From Dendrobium chrysotoxum (Eukaryota > Streptophyta > Magnoliopsida > Asparagales > Orchidaceae): 64,000 bases of DNA. Shown here piece after piece: positions 48,501 through 55,903 of the stretch (positions are counted from its first letter, which is position 1; every line of letters starts with the position of its first letter). The stretch is from the NCBI GenBank assembly GCA_019925795.1, contig CM034315.1:3286001-3350000 (forward strand), read 5' to 3'. The translations under genes were made by a program, and so were the position numbers. Below the pieces are notes generated by a model. That model saw only the letters and a program-made list of their open reading frames with translations, had not been told where the DNA came from and ran no database searches.

Positions 48501-51500
48501 TTGAAGAAACATCTGCTGAGGACACAATAAATCATGAAAAAGCAGGCAAACTCGCATAGGAGGGACATGCAGTTTGAAGTGGGAGAGAAGGTGTTCCTAA
48601 AACTACGCCCTTACAGGCAAAGGATAGTTGCTAAAAGGAGGAACGAGAAACTGGCACCGAGGTACTTCGACCCCTATGAGGTTTTGGACAGGATTAGAGC
48701 TGTGGCATACCGACTGAAGTTACCACCATCAGCCACTATACACCCAGTTTTCCATGTGTCTTAGTTGAAAAGAGCTTTAGGGGAGCATGCAGTTAGTGCA
48801 GAATTACCTTCTACACTGACTGAAGATTTGGAAATGGTTTTAGAACCACTGGAGCTCACAGGAGTAAGATCAGATAAAGAAAGCAACAAAGAAGTGCTGA
48901 TTAAATGGAGAGGCCTCCTCGATTTCAATGCTGCTTGGGAGCCATTTGAAAGAATGAAAGAGCAATTCCCTTCATTTCACCTTGAGGACAAGGTGAGTCT
49001 TTGAGGGGAGTAATGTTATGCCGCCGGCCTAGGAGGGGCCAGCTGGACCGGTCCTCTTTTACTCCAGACGGCCCCACTTGGGGCGGAATCAGAGCAAGGA
49101 GGGGGGGGGTCGGAAGCCTAGTGGGCCCAAGCAATTAATGTAATGAGTGTATAGGAGGGAATTTTGAATTAAGGGGCTGTTTAGGGATTTTGAATTTGTC
49201 CTTTTGCTTTAATTAGTGGCTAATGTGAGAATTAGGATTTCATCTTGAATTTTGGCTGAATTTGGGACCTTCTTGGAGGCTTGGGCTTTAGTCCTCTCGG
49301 CTAGGGATTTTGGAGAGTATTTCTTCCTCTCGAATTGAAGAATCCTGTATCGTTGCTGTTTTTATTCATCTACTAGTGGAATCCTTTGTTTTCTCTCAAT
49401 TTTCTACTGTTTTGCCCAAGAAGTCTGCTGTGTTTTGCTGATTTCCTGCTGTTGTGTGCTGTTTTCTCACCAATTTTGGTTAGGTTTGCTTGTGAACTCA
49501 AGTATTACTTAGGGTTACTTGCGAACTCAAGTATTTCATATCAGGTTCACATTTGATCCACACTCTCTATAAAAAAATATGGCATGTGAAAAAATAGAAA
49601 AGCTAAAGATGCATTTTGCAATCATCAATCATTAAAATGCTAATAAAAAACATAGCAAAGGTACAAAATTAAAAGGACAATTTTTTTGTTTAGTAAATTG
49701 TATAGATATTCTTTTTGTTGATAAGACTTGAGGAGTTGAAGGAAAACTTGAATTATGGAGGTCAACCTTGGAGTCTAAAGGTTTTTGTTTGAGCAGATCA
49801 AAAATTGAATATATAGAGTGTAATTTTAGTAGTAATAATTCCAGTGATGGGATTGTAATTTTGAACGATCAAGTCATTAATAAGAGTACACGTTTTAGAT
49901 ATCTCGAGTCTATTGTTCAAAGTGATTGTGAAATAGATGGGGATGTTATTAGTAGAATTCAAGTTGGATGGTTGAAGTGGAAGAATGCATTCGGCCTATT
50001 GAGTGATAGAAAAGTACCTCTCAAACTTAAAGGAAAATTCTATAAGATGGTAGTGAGACCTGCACTATTTTATGGTGCAGAATGTTGGCCATTAAAAGAG
50101 AAGCATAAAATTAAGTTAAGTGTTGCAGAGATGAGGATGCTCGGGTGGATGAGTGGCTTCACTATTAGAAATAGAATGCGAAATGAGTATATACGTGAAA
50201 AGGTTGGAGTGGCTCCAGTGGTAAATAAGATTAGAAAGAGCCGTCTTAGATGGTTTGGTCACATAAAACATTCACCTTTGGATGACCAGACTATGAGAGT
50301 AGATGTATTAGACTTGACCTATGTTAAGAAAGGTAGAGGTAGACCTAAAAAAACTTGGTTATAAAATATTAGAAAGGATTTTTTTATTAGATTTAAATGA
50401 GAATTCGACTCTTAAAAAAACACAATGGAGACAAAGGATTCATATATTGGGATAAAGGCTTGATGTTGTTGTTGTTATTGTTGTAGTAAATTGTATGGAT
50501 AGGTGATGTGGGTAGGGCTTTCAGTATGGAGTAAAGATGGGACTTGAGGATAATATTCAAACGCAAAAAATACATGTAGAAAGTGGCACTCCTCCCAAAG
50601 TAGCCATAATTTTGATTATTACACAAAAAAATTAATAGACCTAGAATTTAACCATCTAATATCACATATACAACTCTAAATGGGCACAAATACATCAATA
50701 TACACATCAAACTCTGTCTACTTATAAGTGTGATGCAACTCCAAGACAAAAGCCAAGTACAATGTAACAAATTATGCATCAAGATTTGGACCATTCATCA
50801 TTCACAACTCTTTCTTTATTAGATTTAAACGAGAATTTGAATTTTAACAAGACACAATGGAGAAAAAGGATTCATGTAGCCGACCCCACGTAGTGGGATA
50901 AAGGCTTGATGTTGTTGTTGTTGAATCATTCACAACTCTCCTTGTAAGCCTATGAACGACCCATAATCTCTTTAAAATCATTGGATAATGACTAAAGAGC
51001 TTAATTTAAGATCCCTTGGTAGATAGGTGGGCCATACCAATCAATGAAGAAAAATCTTCATAAACTATTTGACTTCAATAGCACTCTACTTGTCTTGTTA
51101 GGTCAATCTGAATTTTTATGTTTTTTGGAGCTTTGATTTTATTTTATTTTTCTTATTTTCTTTTCCTTTATATAAGGATAAATCATTAATCCATATAATA
51201 ATATTTTATTGGCTACTAAAACTTTTCAAATTTGTCTAGGCTTGAAAAAAGGCATAAATAGGACATACTTTGTATTTTATTATTTATTGAATAAAATTTA
51301 GATTTGCTTGCACAAATTTCATGTGAAAAAGCTTGGTGGCCCCAAAAAAGGATGGATATTATCATATTAAAGAATATGCATAGATAGTTATGCCATTAAA
51401 GCTCACAATCAATATAGATAGTCTTTATGAATGGTTAGTTATGCCCTTTAAGTTGTTCAACATTTTGAGTACCTTCATGAGATTGATGATAAAAAAAACT

Positions 51501-54062
51501 TAAAATTGGTATTAGAGAACATGAATGTGGTGCTCTTAGGAGTAGAATAGTAAAAATTTAATCAACAAAGTGGAAATGCGACAAAATAACTGCCCCAACA
51601 TATCTGAAAGTTCAGCCAGAGAGGAGGGGTTTAGGAATTACAAATGTGCCAGAGTGATATAATTGATCAACAATATATTGCAAAAGAGTGCAATTGTATA
51701 AAAAATAAACAAATAATACATATATTTTCCATCAAACCTAGCCCTCACAAGTCATCTACATGTGCTCCTAACCAATACCCCATTCAAGCCCATGTTAACA
51801 AAAGAAAACTACACAAGGCTAACTAATTTCAACTAATTTCAACCAAATTCATGGCTAATTAATTCTTAAATTATCTATGCTAAAGTTAACAATCATAAGT
51901 GAATAAATAGGTTCAACCTAGCAACGTTTTCAAGGTTAAAACATAGTTTGCAACTTAGCTAACTTTTTAGAGTTGGCCTGCATTGAAATGGTATCACACC
52001 ATCGCAAACAATTCCTAGAAAATTTAATCAAGAAGCTCCGAATAAGCCTTTATTACTATCAAAAGTTCGACCTTTGTTCCTGTGTGTTGAGCACAAAAGT
52101 CCTTTTGTTCTGATTTCATCACTAGTTGGCAGCCATAGTTTTCATTTCAAATATGATACTTTCCATCTTCGCCATTCAATTTGTAAAATGGAAGGAAAAG
52201 CTTTAGCTATGTGCAAACATGATGTTAGTAAGTGCTAACAAAAATACACACTACCAAGATACACGCAAATTTGCTCCAATATTGGATTATGATTCACCAA
52301 TGATAATGTTAAAAGTATTGTGAAATGGAAGTGAAACAGAAAAACACCAACATGCTGATGAAAACAATCGGTCAATGATTGAGTGATTAGAGTAACACGA
52401 AATAATACCAGCCATCATAAGGATTTGATACCTGGAAACCTTTACCCCGAGTAATCCCAGTTACGTCTACATATTGGCCTGGCACAAAATGCCGAACCGT
52501 TATTGGAGTACCAACAGGGAGAAGAGCATCCTCGGTCACTGGAAACTCCCTCAATTTCCTCTTTAGAGGAACACCTTGTGCTCGAAAATGCCCAACTTCA
52601 GGCTTTCTAAGATGTTTTTCTTTTTTCTGACCTGCACCAATCTACAAATAATATAAACTGAGAATCCACACCCTGACCATATCAGTAAAATAAACCAAAA
52701 ACAAATTTCATACTAAGTTCTGAATTTAATATACTTCCACACATGAGCAAGCAAAACACTATTTCATCGAAGACAAGATCAAAGAAAAAAAAAAGTTGGC
52801 AGCAAAAAGTACATCCCAACTCATACAACAAACATTATTATCATTGGATTGCTTGCAATGTTTGATCAGCTTATACACGCTCATCTTCCTAAGGTTGGAG
52901 TTTTAAGTGTAAAACATCATGGACTTCAGAATAGATTTTACAAATGGCTCAACTGAACATCAACAAGATAAGCATTATTACACCACTATGAGCTAGTGCC
53001 ATGCTTTGGCAAAAAAAACTGCTTAGCATAAGGATAATTTACATGAAACGTGAATTATAATCTGAATGAACTAGAAGAGCAAAGAAGGAAATTTTTAGCA
53101 GTAAACCATGAAAATAATAGTATACAACTCAGTTCTAGAGTCAATGACTTGCATTGTGGATTTTTTGCTGTATGAAAGTGAATAACATATATGAAAACAC
53201 ATGTCTGTTGGTCTGTATTAGCAGACTGGGCTTGAAATGGAATGCTGGGGCAAGCATGCTTGTTTTTTATCAAACTTGACTAATTTTTGCACCAGCAACT
53301 TGATAATTTGTATCAATGCCGCAGGTTCAATTGTTAATTTGAGAGGAAAAAGATATTGCTCCAAATTATACCACAAGAAATCCCAAAGGTAGTTGCATTT
53401 GCTTCTTGATTCCGCTTAAACAAAATAATAATAATTAAAAATAAGGTATCAATTATCATTTAAGATTATTAATCTAGTAAAATTTCAATATATCCGCCTG
53501 CACTTTAGATAATTACCACGTCACATAGTCTCTTCGTAGGTAATAAGCAGAATACAAGGAACACATATAAAAGACAGCAATAACAAAAGTGAACTTTGCA
53601 GACTTCACCAGTAAGAGTGCAGGCAACCAAAAACATCGTTTAAAATATAAAAATCTGACACAAACATGAAACCCTGAAAGAAAAAGAAACATAAACACCT
53701 ACAGCAACCACATCAAGAAAAACTTCTCTTTGCTCCAATCTAACCTGCAGGGCGACGATCCCCTCCTTCTCCGGTGTCTTCACTTGGGAAACAATGTTAT
53801 CGTCCAGCCACAGGATCGTGATCGGCACCCGCGCCCCCCACTTGTCCCACAGCGCCGTCATCCCACACTTGACGGCGATCGCACCCGTTCTCTTCGAGTT
53901 AGGCATCATTGTCCTCGGTATGGCATCGATGATGCGACCACTTCTGGCCGACTCACTCTCATATCCAGTTAAAAGAGGCTCCGCGCTTAAGCTCCGGTGA
54001 ATGAATTGGCCCGGTAGACTGAGGCGGAAGCGGCAGATAAGGCTTCTGGAAGAAGCAAACAT
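24386..54062 (-). CDS. Mitochondrial-type ribosomal protein uL3 (L3-2-like), five exons
   Basis: The coding sequence joins 54062-53745, 52641-52432, 25417-25313, 24814-24701 and 24559-24386 on the minus strand: 106, 70, 35, 38 and 57 codons plus stop, or 306 residues. All four introns are GT-AG and phase 0. Exons read on as one uL3 protein: KCGMTALWDKWGARVPITILW, RKLREFPVTEDALLPVGTPI, FVPGQYVDVTGITRGKGF, then the L3 signature GFSGGPASHGTSLAHRAGGS, TGQRDAPGKVFKGRKMAGRM, and an acidic tail ending DVDPFMAAD. uL3 binds 23S-type rRNA near the peptidyl-transferase centre and is an early assembly protein. The first about 30 residues (MFASSRSLICRFRLSLPGQF...) are Arg/Ser-rich with no acidic residue, like a mitochondrial presequence, and the sequence follows the plant organellar L3-2 type more than the plastid L3-1 type; location is inference. 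Intron 2 is 27,014 bp and full of transposons. Confidence 0.95.
24701..24814 (-). CDS. uL3m exon 4
   Basis: 114 bp, 38 codons, acceptor TTTTTTAAACAG, donor CAG/GTTTGT. It encodes VFKGRKMAGRMGGKQCTVKN through MMWVRGQ. Intron 4 is 24560-24700 (141 bp). Confidence 0.95.
25313..25417 (-). CDS. uL3m exon 3
   Basis: 105 bp, 35 codons, acceptor TCGTTCTCAG, donor AAG/GTACAA. It encodes the L3 signature region GVMKRHGFSGGPASHGTSLA and onward to QRDAPGK. It directly continues exon 2 although 27 kb lies between them. Intron 3 is 24815-25312 (498 bp). Confidence 0.95.
25784..27448 (+). mobile_element. Solo LTR of a chromovirus related to the element at 28994
   Basis: It starts TGATGGGGACATC and ends GTCTAGCATCA, 1665 bp, flanked by perfect CCCAC duplications at 25779-25783 and 27449-27453. 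It has no internal region. Its layout matches the 1659-bp LTRs of the 28994-37533 element but is diverged: GAGTTTTC...TGTATTT blocks, TATA box GCTATATATAAGCC near 26007-26020, AATGAATGATT...AAAATTTTCC, the phrase GGAAGAGTCC...TTCGTGG, then the MADPD small frame. It arose by recombination between the two LTRs of an older insertion. Confidence 0.92.
26868..27068 (+). CDS. LTR-embedded small ORF (66 aa), diverged homologue
   Basis: The sequence begins MADPDLDFGIVYDEQGFIHI and continues HSTFFDVNPEIDHTIEKYVE, ending WWITFKP. It aligns from its first residue with the 103-residue frames in both LTRs of the neighbouring chromovirus (MADPDHDHGFVMDEQGRVII). The shared positions include MADPD, DEQG, FF and a VxRI(L)xxL helix. 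It lacks the Pro-rich linker and C-terminal membrane segment of those longer versions. It belongs to no family I recognise. Reading-frame retention across clearly diverged LTRs suggests that it is, or was, translated. Confidence 0.5.
   Translation: MADPDLDFGIVYDEQGFIHILHSTFFDVNPEIDHTIEKYVERILDTLSEAIEEQLGVVQWWITFKP
27454..28988 (-). pseudogene. Decayed coding sequence with coiled-coil segment
   Basis: On the minus strand around 27965-28200, two frames read as Glu/Lys/Leu-rich coiled coil with stops: AREEQILELMAIKSYAIVEV, then AKHAKLKREIETLPLLLEEI, and upstream LDKVESLCQEREIER. This resembles the C-terminal coiled coil of plant retroelement- or transposon-associated proteins, but no catalytic domain is recognisable and stops are frequent. 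The region is interrupted by the chromovirus insertion and continues beyond 37539. Confidence 0.35.
28994..30652 (-). repeat. 3' LTR of chromovirus
   Basis: 1659 bp. On the minus strand it starts TGATGAGGACATC and ends TGATTTTACATCA. A TATA-like CTATTTATATGAGG lies at about 30437-30450 (minus), upstream of the embedded small ORF. The last 29 codons of pol run into this LTR. Confidence 0.95.
29249..29560 (-). CDS. LTR-embedded small ORF, 103 aa, 3' LTR copy
   Basis: It starts MADPDHDHGFVMDEQGRVII. Residues 1-60 are acidic and probably helical (NVGDYVNRIIYQLALSLEAY). A Pro run follows (GHPPPPPPPATFPW), then a single predicted membrane segment (TIFFVVISILVWNIF) and a short tail. No domain match is known to me. 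It lies wholly inside the LTR, downstream of the TATA box, so in the 5' LTR the same frame would sit near the 5' end of the genomic RNA. It differs from the 5' LTR copy at three residues. Confidence 0.55.
   Translation of the reverse strand: MADPDHDHGFVMDEQGRVIILESPFFELHFGNEDNVGDYVNRIIYQLALSLEAYIRPNPWIIVGHPPPPPPPATFPWAKIVRTIFFVVISILVWNIFSKPSLV
30565..35388 (-). pseudogene. Chromovirus gag-pol polyprotein, one frame with three stops
   Basis: From the ATG at 35386-35388 to the stop at 30565 is one 1608-codon frame. Stops interrupt it near codon 7 (TAA), before FAEMKLTGRANQYW (TGA near 34936), and at 34114-34116 (TGA, between gag and protease). Order of domains: gag capsid (34926-34200) with zinc knuckle CFRCHGYGHIASQC; protease with VIIDSGSCINAVSS just before 34026. 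Numbered from 34026: reverse transcriptase (WRMCVDSRAINK at 241-252, YFDD 343-346) and RNase H (DASG 491-494). Integrase follows with its HHCC finger (HAGGLAGHFGQTK...CHIC) and DDE blocks (SMDFVLGLP, IVSDRDVKF, TDGQTEVVNR). The C-terminal chromodomain reads RRRYLVHWKGTPETEDTWVD. Apart from the stops all catalytic motifs are intact. Confidence 0.95.
30653..30668 (-). other. Polypurine tract of chromovirus
   Basis: On the minus strand CCACCTGGGGAGAA abuts the TG of the 3' LTR; GGGGAGAA is the likely plus-strand priming tract. Confidence 0.7.
35856..35871 (-). other. Primer-binding site, initiator tRNA-Met type
   Basis: On the minus strand, three bases after the 5' LTR, the sequence is TGGTATCAGAGCATGG. 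This complements the 3' end of plant initiator tRNA-Met, the usual primer of many plant Ty3 and Ty1 elements. Confidence 0.9.
35875..37533 (-). repeat. 5' LTR of chromovirus
   Basis: 1659 bp, same length and termini as the 3' LTR, ending TGGTTTTACATCA. It carries the promoter for the genomic RNA and the small ORF at 36130-36441. Confidence 0.95.
36130..36441 (-). CDS. LTR-embedded small ORF, 103 aa, 5' LTR copy
   Basis: Same architecture as the 3' LTR copy: acidic helical N-terminal part, Pro-rich linker with one Ser (GHPPPSPPPATFPW), one membrane segment and a short basic-free tail. The differences are Ser for Pro in the linker, Glu for Ala after PW, and Gly for Arg before TIFF. Of four base differences in the frame between the LTR copies I count three replacing and one silent, which gives no sign of constraint since this insertion. 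Conservation is seen only against the older solo LTR at 25784. Confidence 0.55.
   Translation of the reverse strand: MADPDHDHGFVMDEQGRVIILESPFFELHFGNEDNVGDYVNRIIYQLALSLEAYIRPNPWIIVGHPPPSPPPATFPWEKIVGTIFFVVISILVWNIFSKPSLV
37539..42233. other. Decayed intronic sequence, no recognised gene
   Basis: About 4.7 kb inside intron 2, pyrimidine-biased on the plus strand with many short interrupted frames. It continues the sequence broken by the chromovirus (the CCGTT target site) and looks like ancient retroelement DNA eroded by C-to-T change. A short direct repeat (ctctggattcctcgaggc) lies at about 39930-39963, and another (tttataacccttcttgcccaac) at about 38610-38660. I recognise no domain. Confidence 0.4.
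42239..42345 (+). repeat. 5' LTR remnant of the older Ty3 element
   Basis: About the first 105 bp of the LTR (TGTTATGCCGCC...GGGGCGGAATCA), ending in a G-rich run after which gag leader sequence follows directly. No primer-binding site remains. Confidence 0.8.
42441..43957 (+). pseudogene. Gag and start of protease, older Ty3 element (broken)
   Basis: The first frame (MARRKVEVLEREIGQLKTDF) is a coiled-coil N-terminus. It shifts near 42800-42970 to the frame with capsid residues (KFKMPIFEGEDAHDWIYNVE, GLCLEGKALTWYQW), meets a TAA at about 43151, and resumes. The zinc knuckle CFRCDEKYMPGHRC follows, then the protease active site as INSGATHNFIS. The family's catalytic Asp (DSG/DTG) is Asn here. 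The frame ends at 43957. Confidence 0.85.
46275..48133 (-). mobile_element. hAT transposon, internally deleted, nested in the Ty3 integrase
   Basis: The 1859-bp element has ends CAAGGTTTAAAATTGCG and CGCAATTTTAAACAGTG, an imperfect inverted repeat, and perfect 8-bp ATTGTGAC duplications at 46267-46274 and 48134-48141. Subterminal arrays of AGGCG/CGCCT motifs (GCCTCGAGGCG, GTGAGGCGTAAGCCTCAC) near both ends are typical hAT transposase-binding clusters. It carries a truncated transposase gene on the minus strand. Confidence 0.93.
46718..47645 (-). pseudogene. hAT transposase remnant: BED zinc finger joined to C-terminal tail
   Basis: From the ATG at 47645 (MVRGKEKTNTSLRRDPSWKY) the frame holds a BED finger (CNFCDKVVKGGVTRMKEHLS...H), then AIPFNVATSPAYFNMLRSVG and PSMYELRTWILKEEL. 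These are the conserved hAT N-terminal blocks. It then jumps with a frame change near 46990 to an acidic tail (RIRNKGLKDDEDPLVCEDVA, SDNEWF). That tail normally follows the dimerisation domain. The DDE core and dimerisation domain are missing, so only a DNA-binding fragment could be made. Confidence 0.85.
49014..49543 (+). repeat. 3' LTR of the older Ty3 element
   Basis: 530 bp, TGTTATGCCG...TTCATATCA, preceded by the polypurine tract TTGAGGGGAGTAA. Confidence 0.88.
49705..50483 (+). mobile_element. 5'-truncated RTE LINE copy
   Basis: It begins at DILFVDKT-type sequence just past the catalytic FADD of the reverse transcriptase and runs to the GATG(TTG)n-type tail. It is flanked by TAGTAAATTGTATAGATA (49691-49708) and TAGTAAATTGTATGGATA (50484-50501), 18 bp with one mismatch. 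The remaining frame (49768-50364) retains TGG (Trp) where the full-length copy has a nonsense codon. Confidence 0.92.
50812..50924 (+). mobile_element. Short 3' fragment of RTE LINE
   Basis: 113 bp matching only the last part of the full-length LINE (TCATGTAGCCGACCCCACG...GGCTTGATG and a TTG tail). It is flanked by perfect ATCATTCACAACTCT copies (50797-50811, 50925-50939), a genuine independent, extremely 5'-truncated insertion. Confidence 0.92.
50940..52425. other. Distal part of uL3m intron 2 without recognised features
   Basis: AT-rich intronic sequence adjoining exon 2. No transposon ends or reading frames of note. Confidence 0.45.
52432..52641 (-). CDS. uL3m exon 2
   Basis: 210 bp, 70 codons, from an acceptor ATTATTTGTAG to a donor CAG/GTATCA. 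It encodes IGAGQKKEKHLRKPEVGHFR through VTGITRGKGFQ. Its 3' neighbour is the 27-kb intron 2 (25418-52431). Confidence 0.95.
53745..54062 (-). CDS. uL3m exon 1
   Basis: 318 bp, 106 codons, from the ATG at 54060-54062 to a CAG/GTTAGA donor. It encodes the targeting peptide and the N-terminal uL3 segment up to EKEGIVALQ. Intron 1 is 52642-53744 (1103 bp). Confidence 0.93.
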
Positions 54063-54163
54063 GGTGTATCGAGAAGAGAAAGGAAGAAACTAGTTGTGCA
54101 GCATGCCGGCGGCAAGATATGACGGTCAGCGTCCCGACGATAGCATGATACGAGAGAGAAAGA

Positions 54164-54194
<31 letters not shown>

Positions 54195-54324
54195 GCTGAC
54201 GACGGCGGGGGGTAGGGTTTTGGAACACTTAGCTCTGCGGGAGGAAACCACTTAGATGCGACTCATTAGTGGGCGGGGTCGGGTTGGGTCGATTCTCTAC
54301 GATGCAAATATTGGTCATAGGTAA
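54063..54324 (-). promoter_or_regulatory. 5' UTR and proximal promoter of uL3m
   Basis: On the minus strand this holds a CT-rich leader, including a (GA/CT)n tract at about 54166-54194. A telo-box AAACCCTA lies at 54213-54220, about 150 bp upstream of the ATG. Telo-boxes are typical of plant ribosomal-protein promoters, which agrees with the gene's identity. The transcription start cannot be fixed. Confidence 0.6.
54213..54220 (-). promoter_or_regulatory. Telo-box
   Basis: AAACCCTA on the coding strand of uL3m, upstream of the CT-rich leader. Confidence 0.65.
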
Positions 54325-54514
54325 GGTTGTAAAAATGAGTGTATGGTATGTATTTGGGTTTTATATAAAGGTGGACCTGCATCCGACTCGAATAAAACTC
54401 AAATGATTTGAATCAAATCTGATAATCTATTTTGATTATTTTATAATTTTTTAATAATAAAATTTAGATTAATTAAATCAAAAAAAAATTTAATTAGATG
54501 ATGTAATTAGCACT

Positions 54515-55615
54515 TGATACATCCTCAAAAAATTATCTTAATCAGGCATGAATCTCAAGGCAAAAACAAGTTGGAAGCTTCCGAAATTAAATTTGGGACC
54601 ATCCGAACTCCAATTTCAACAAACTTACAGTCAAATTGAGCGTCTTGAAAATACGAACCCAACAACACCAAATTCGACCCAGTCCGAGCCCAAATAAGTC
54701 CAAATCAAGAGTCTGAAGCGCTGTTAGAAGGTTCAAATCATAATTTGGATTACCAAACGGTCTCCAAATGTGACATGCTTATAGTCGAATCGAGCGTCTC
54801 GACGAGACGAATCCAACGAGCCCAAGATCGTCAAATTCCGACATCATTAAGACCTTCAATTGTCTAGCGAACAGTCTATAATCAAGGGATTCAAGGTCGG
54901 CCGCCCATTCAACCACTCCCTAACTATCCTTGATCTTCCACCTATTTACAGGTCATGCCACTCACGAAAATCTATAAATAGAGACCCCATTTCTCATGAA
55001 AAGGGGCACCTAATCCTAAGAAGAAAAAGAGAGAGCTCTTGCCGCCTTGCTCCTCCTCGACCACCGCCGGAGTTCCGCCGGACCACCACCTGAGGCCCTA
55101 CTCTTCGCCGGACCACCACCTGAGGCCCTGCTCTTCGCAGGACCACCACCTGAGGCCCTGCACTTTGCCAGACCACGACCTGAGGCCCTGCTCTTCGCGC
55201 GGACCATCACCTGAGGCCCTGCACTTCGTCGGATCACCACCTGAGGCCTTGCTCTTCGCCGGACCACTGCCTGAGGCCCTGCAATCCGCTAAACTACCAC
55301 CTAAGGCCCGAAGTTCTTCTAGACTACTGGGAGACCCTAAAGTTCTGCCAGTGTAACCTTAGGCCTTCAAAAGCCTTTAACTTCCACCCTACGGGTGATA
55401 CTTGTAATCTGATCGCCCTTGGAGACAAGTCAGTCCCCTGTAATCTGCTCAAGTTCTAGTGGAATCATTTCAACTGGGTCAGGCCCCATGGTTTTTCCTC
55501 TTTTCAGGATTTTCCACGTAAAAATCTTGTGTTCTTTGTATGTGAGCTGGATATTCGTGCAACGCTAAGACGTAGAATTCTAACTCTATCGCCGCATATA
55601 TTCTAGCCCGCAACA
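54515..55615 (+). mobile_element. Solo LTR (1101 bp) with internal minisatellite
   Basis: It starts TGATACATCC and ends CCCGCAACA, with perfect GCACT duplications at 54510-54514 and 55616-55620. A TATA box (TCTATAAATAGAGACCCC) lies at about 54970-54987. The R/U5-type phrase AGTGGAATCATTTCAACTGG...CCACGTAAAAATCTTGTG near 55460-55530 is typical of plant LTR retrotransposons; the superfamily cannot be fixed without an internal region. The corresponding site in the right duplicate (about 57950-57965) lacks it. Confidence 0.9.
55067..55320 (+). repeat. 30-bp minisatellite inside the solo LTR
   Basis: About eight tandem copies of a unit like CGCCGGACCACCACCTGAGG plus CCCTGCTCTT, diverging towards the right. 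Being ten codons long it keeps a frame open (repeat DHHLRPCSSP), but this is a by-product of the array. Confidence 0.9.
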
Positions 55616-55684
55616 GCACTATTGGCCACCATGAAAGTTATCCAAAATTTTCCCTCTCTAGTGCATTATTGTGCTCTCCTAGAG

Positions 55685-55903
55685 GAGAAATTATTATGTG
55701 CGGAGTCCAGATGTAGAGTTACATTCGGACTCTAATAAAAATGTGATATGTGTCTTTATACACAGTGTGTATAAACTTATATACTGTGTATACAGTTATA
55801 CACAGTGTGTGCAAATTACACAATGTATACAAGGACACATGTCACGTTTTTATTGGACTCTGGATGTAACTCTACGTCCGGACTCCGCACGTAATAATTT
55901 CTC
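55685..55903. mobile_element. Mutator-like MITE (219 bp) with 9-bp target duplication and preserved empty site
   Basis: The ends GAGAAATTATTATGTGCGG and CCGCACGTAATAATTTCTC are an inverted repeat continuing inwards (AGTCCAGATGTAGAGTTAC mirrored by GTAACTCTACGTCCGGACT). It is flanked by perfect CTCCTAGAG copies at 55676-55684 and 55904-55912. The right duplicate, near 58016-58030, has the unoccupied GCTCTCCTAGAGGGGTTG. Confidence 0.95.

Larger units (their letters stand above)
43959..49004 (+). pseudogene. Pol remnants of the older Ty3 element (RT, RNase H, integrase, chromodomain-like end)
   Basis: Pieces in order: protease end (GSTDVILGIKWLQTLG, 44070-44110); reverse transcriptase (44261-45133) with WRFCVDYRALNK, MPFGLTNAPATFQ and VFFDDILVYS; RNase H (45159-45673, frameshifted) with VETDASGYGLGAVL and TDALSK. 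Integrase N-terminal and central parts (45677-46266) include MDFIDSLP and VVDRLSKYAHF. It is interrupted by the hAT at 46275-48133 and resumes at 48142 with DRDKVFLSQFWREL and HPQTDGQMEVVNRN. The end (VLIKWRGLLDFNAAWEPFER, QFPSFHLEDKVSL) is a chromodomain-like tail of this lineage. At least six shifts or stops make it non-functional. Confidence 0.88.
42239..49543 (+). mobile_element. Older Ty3/gypsy element with truncated 5' LTR and nested hAT
   Basis: The element runs from TGTTATGCCGCC to ATTTCATATCA and is flanked by perfect GGTTC duplications (42234-42238, 49544-49548). The 3' LTR is 530 bp, but only about 105 bp of the 5' LTR survive. They differ from the 3' LTR at roughly one base in ten. 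The rest of that LTR and the primer site are deleted at a G-rich tract. Gag-pol is broken by many shifts and stops, and a hAT element sits in the integrase. It is clearly older than the chromovirus next to it. Confidence 0.93.
25418..52431 (-). other. Giant intron 2 of uL3m
   Basis: 27,014 bp, phase 0, GTATCA...TTCTCAG. Identified insertions: solo LTR (1665 bp), complete chromovirus (8540 bp), older Ty3 element including a hAT (7305 bp) and two RTE LINE 3' fragments (about 780 and 113 bp). These make about 18.4 kb. The rest is decayed sequence without recognised genes. Several insertions carry intact target duplications, so growth by sequential insertion is directly visible. Confidence 0.88.

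Noticed and set aside
55039..55356. 105-codon frame with ten-residue repeats DHHLRPCSSP
   Set aside because: The unit is 30 bp, so any frame stays open. It lies inside an LTR and its rc frames are open as well. No sign of a gene.
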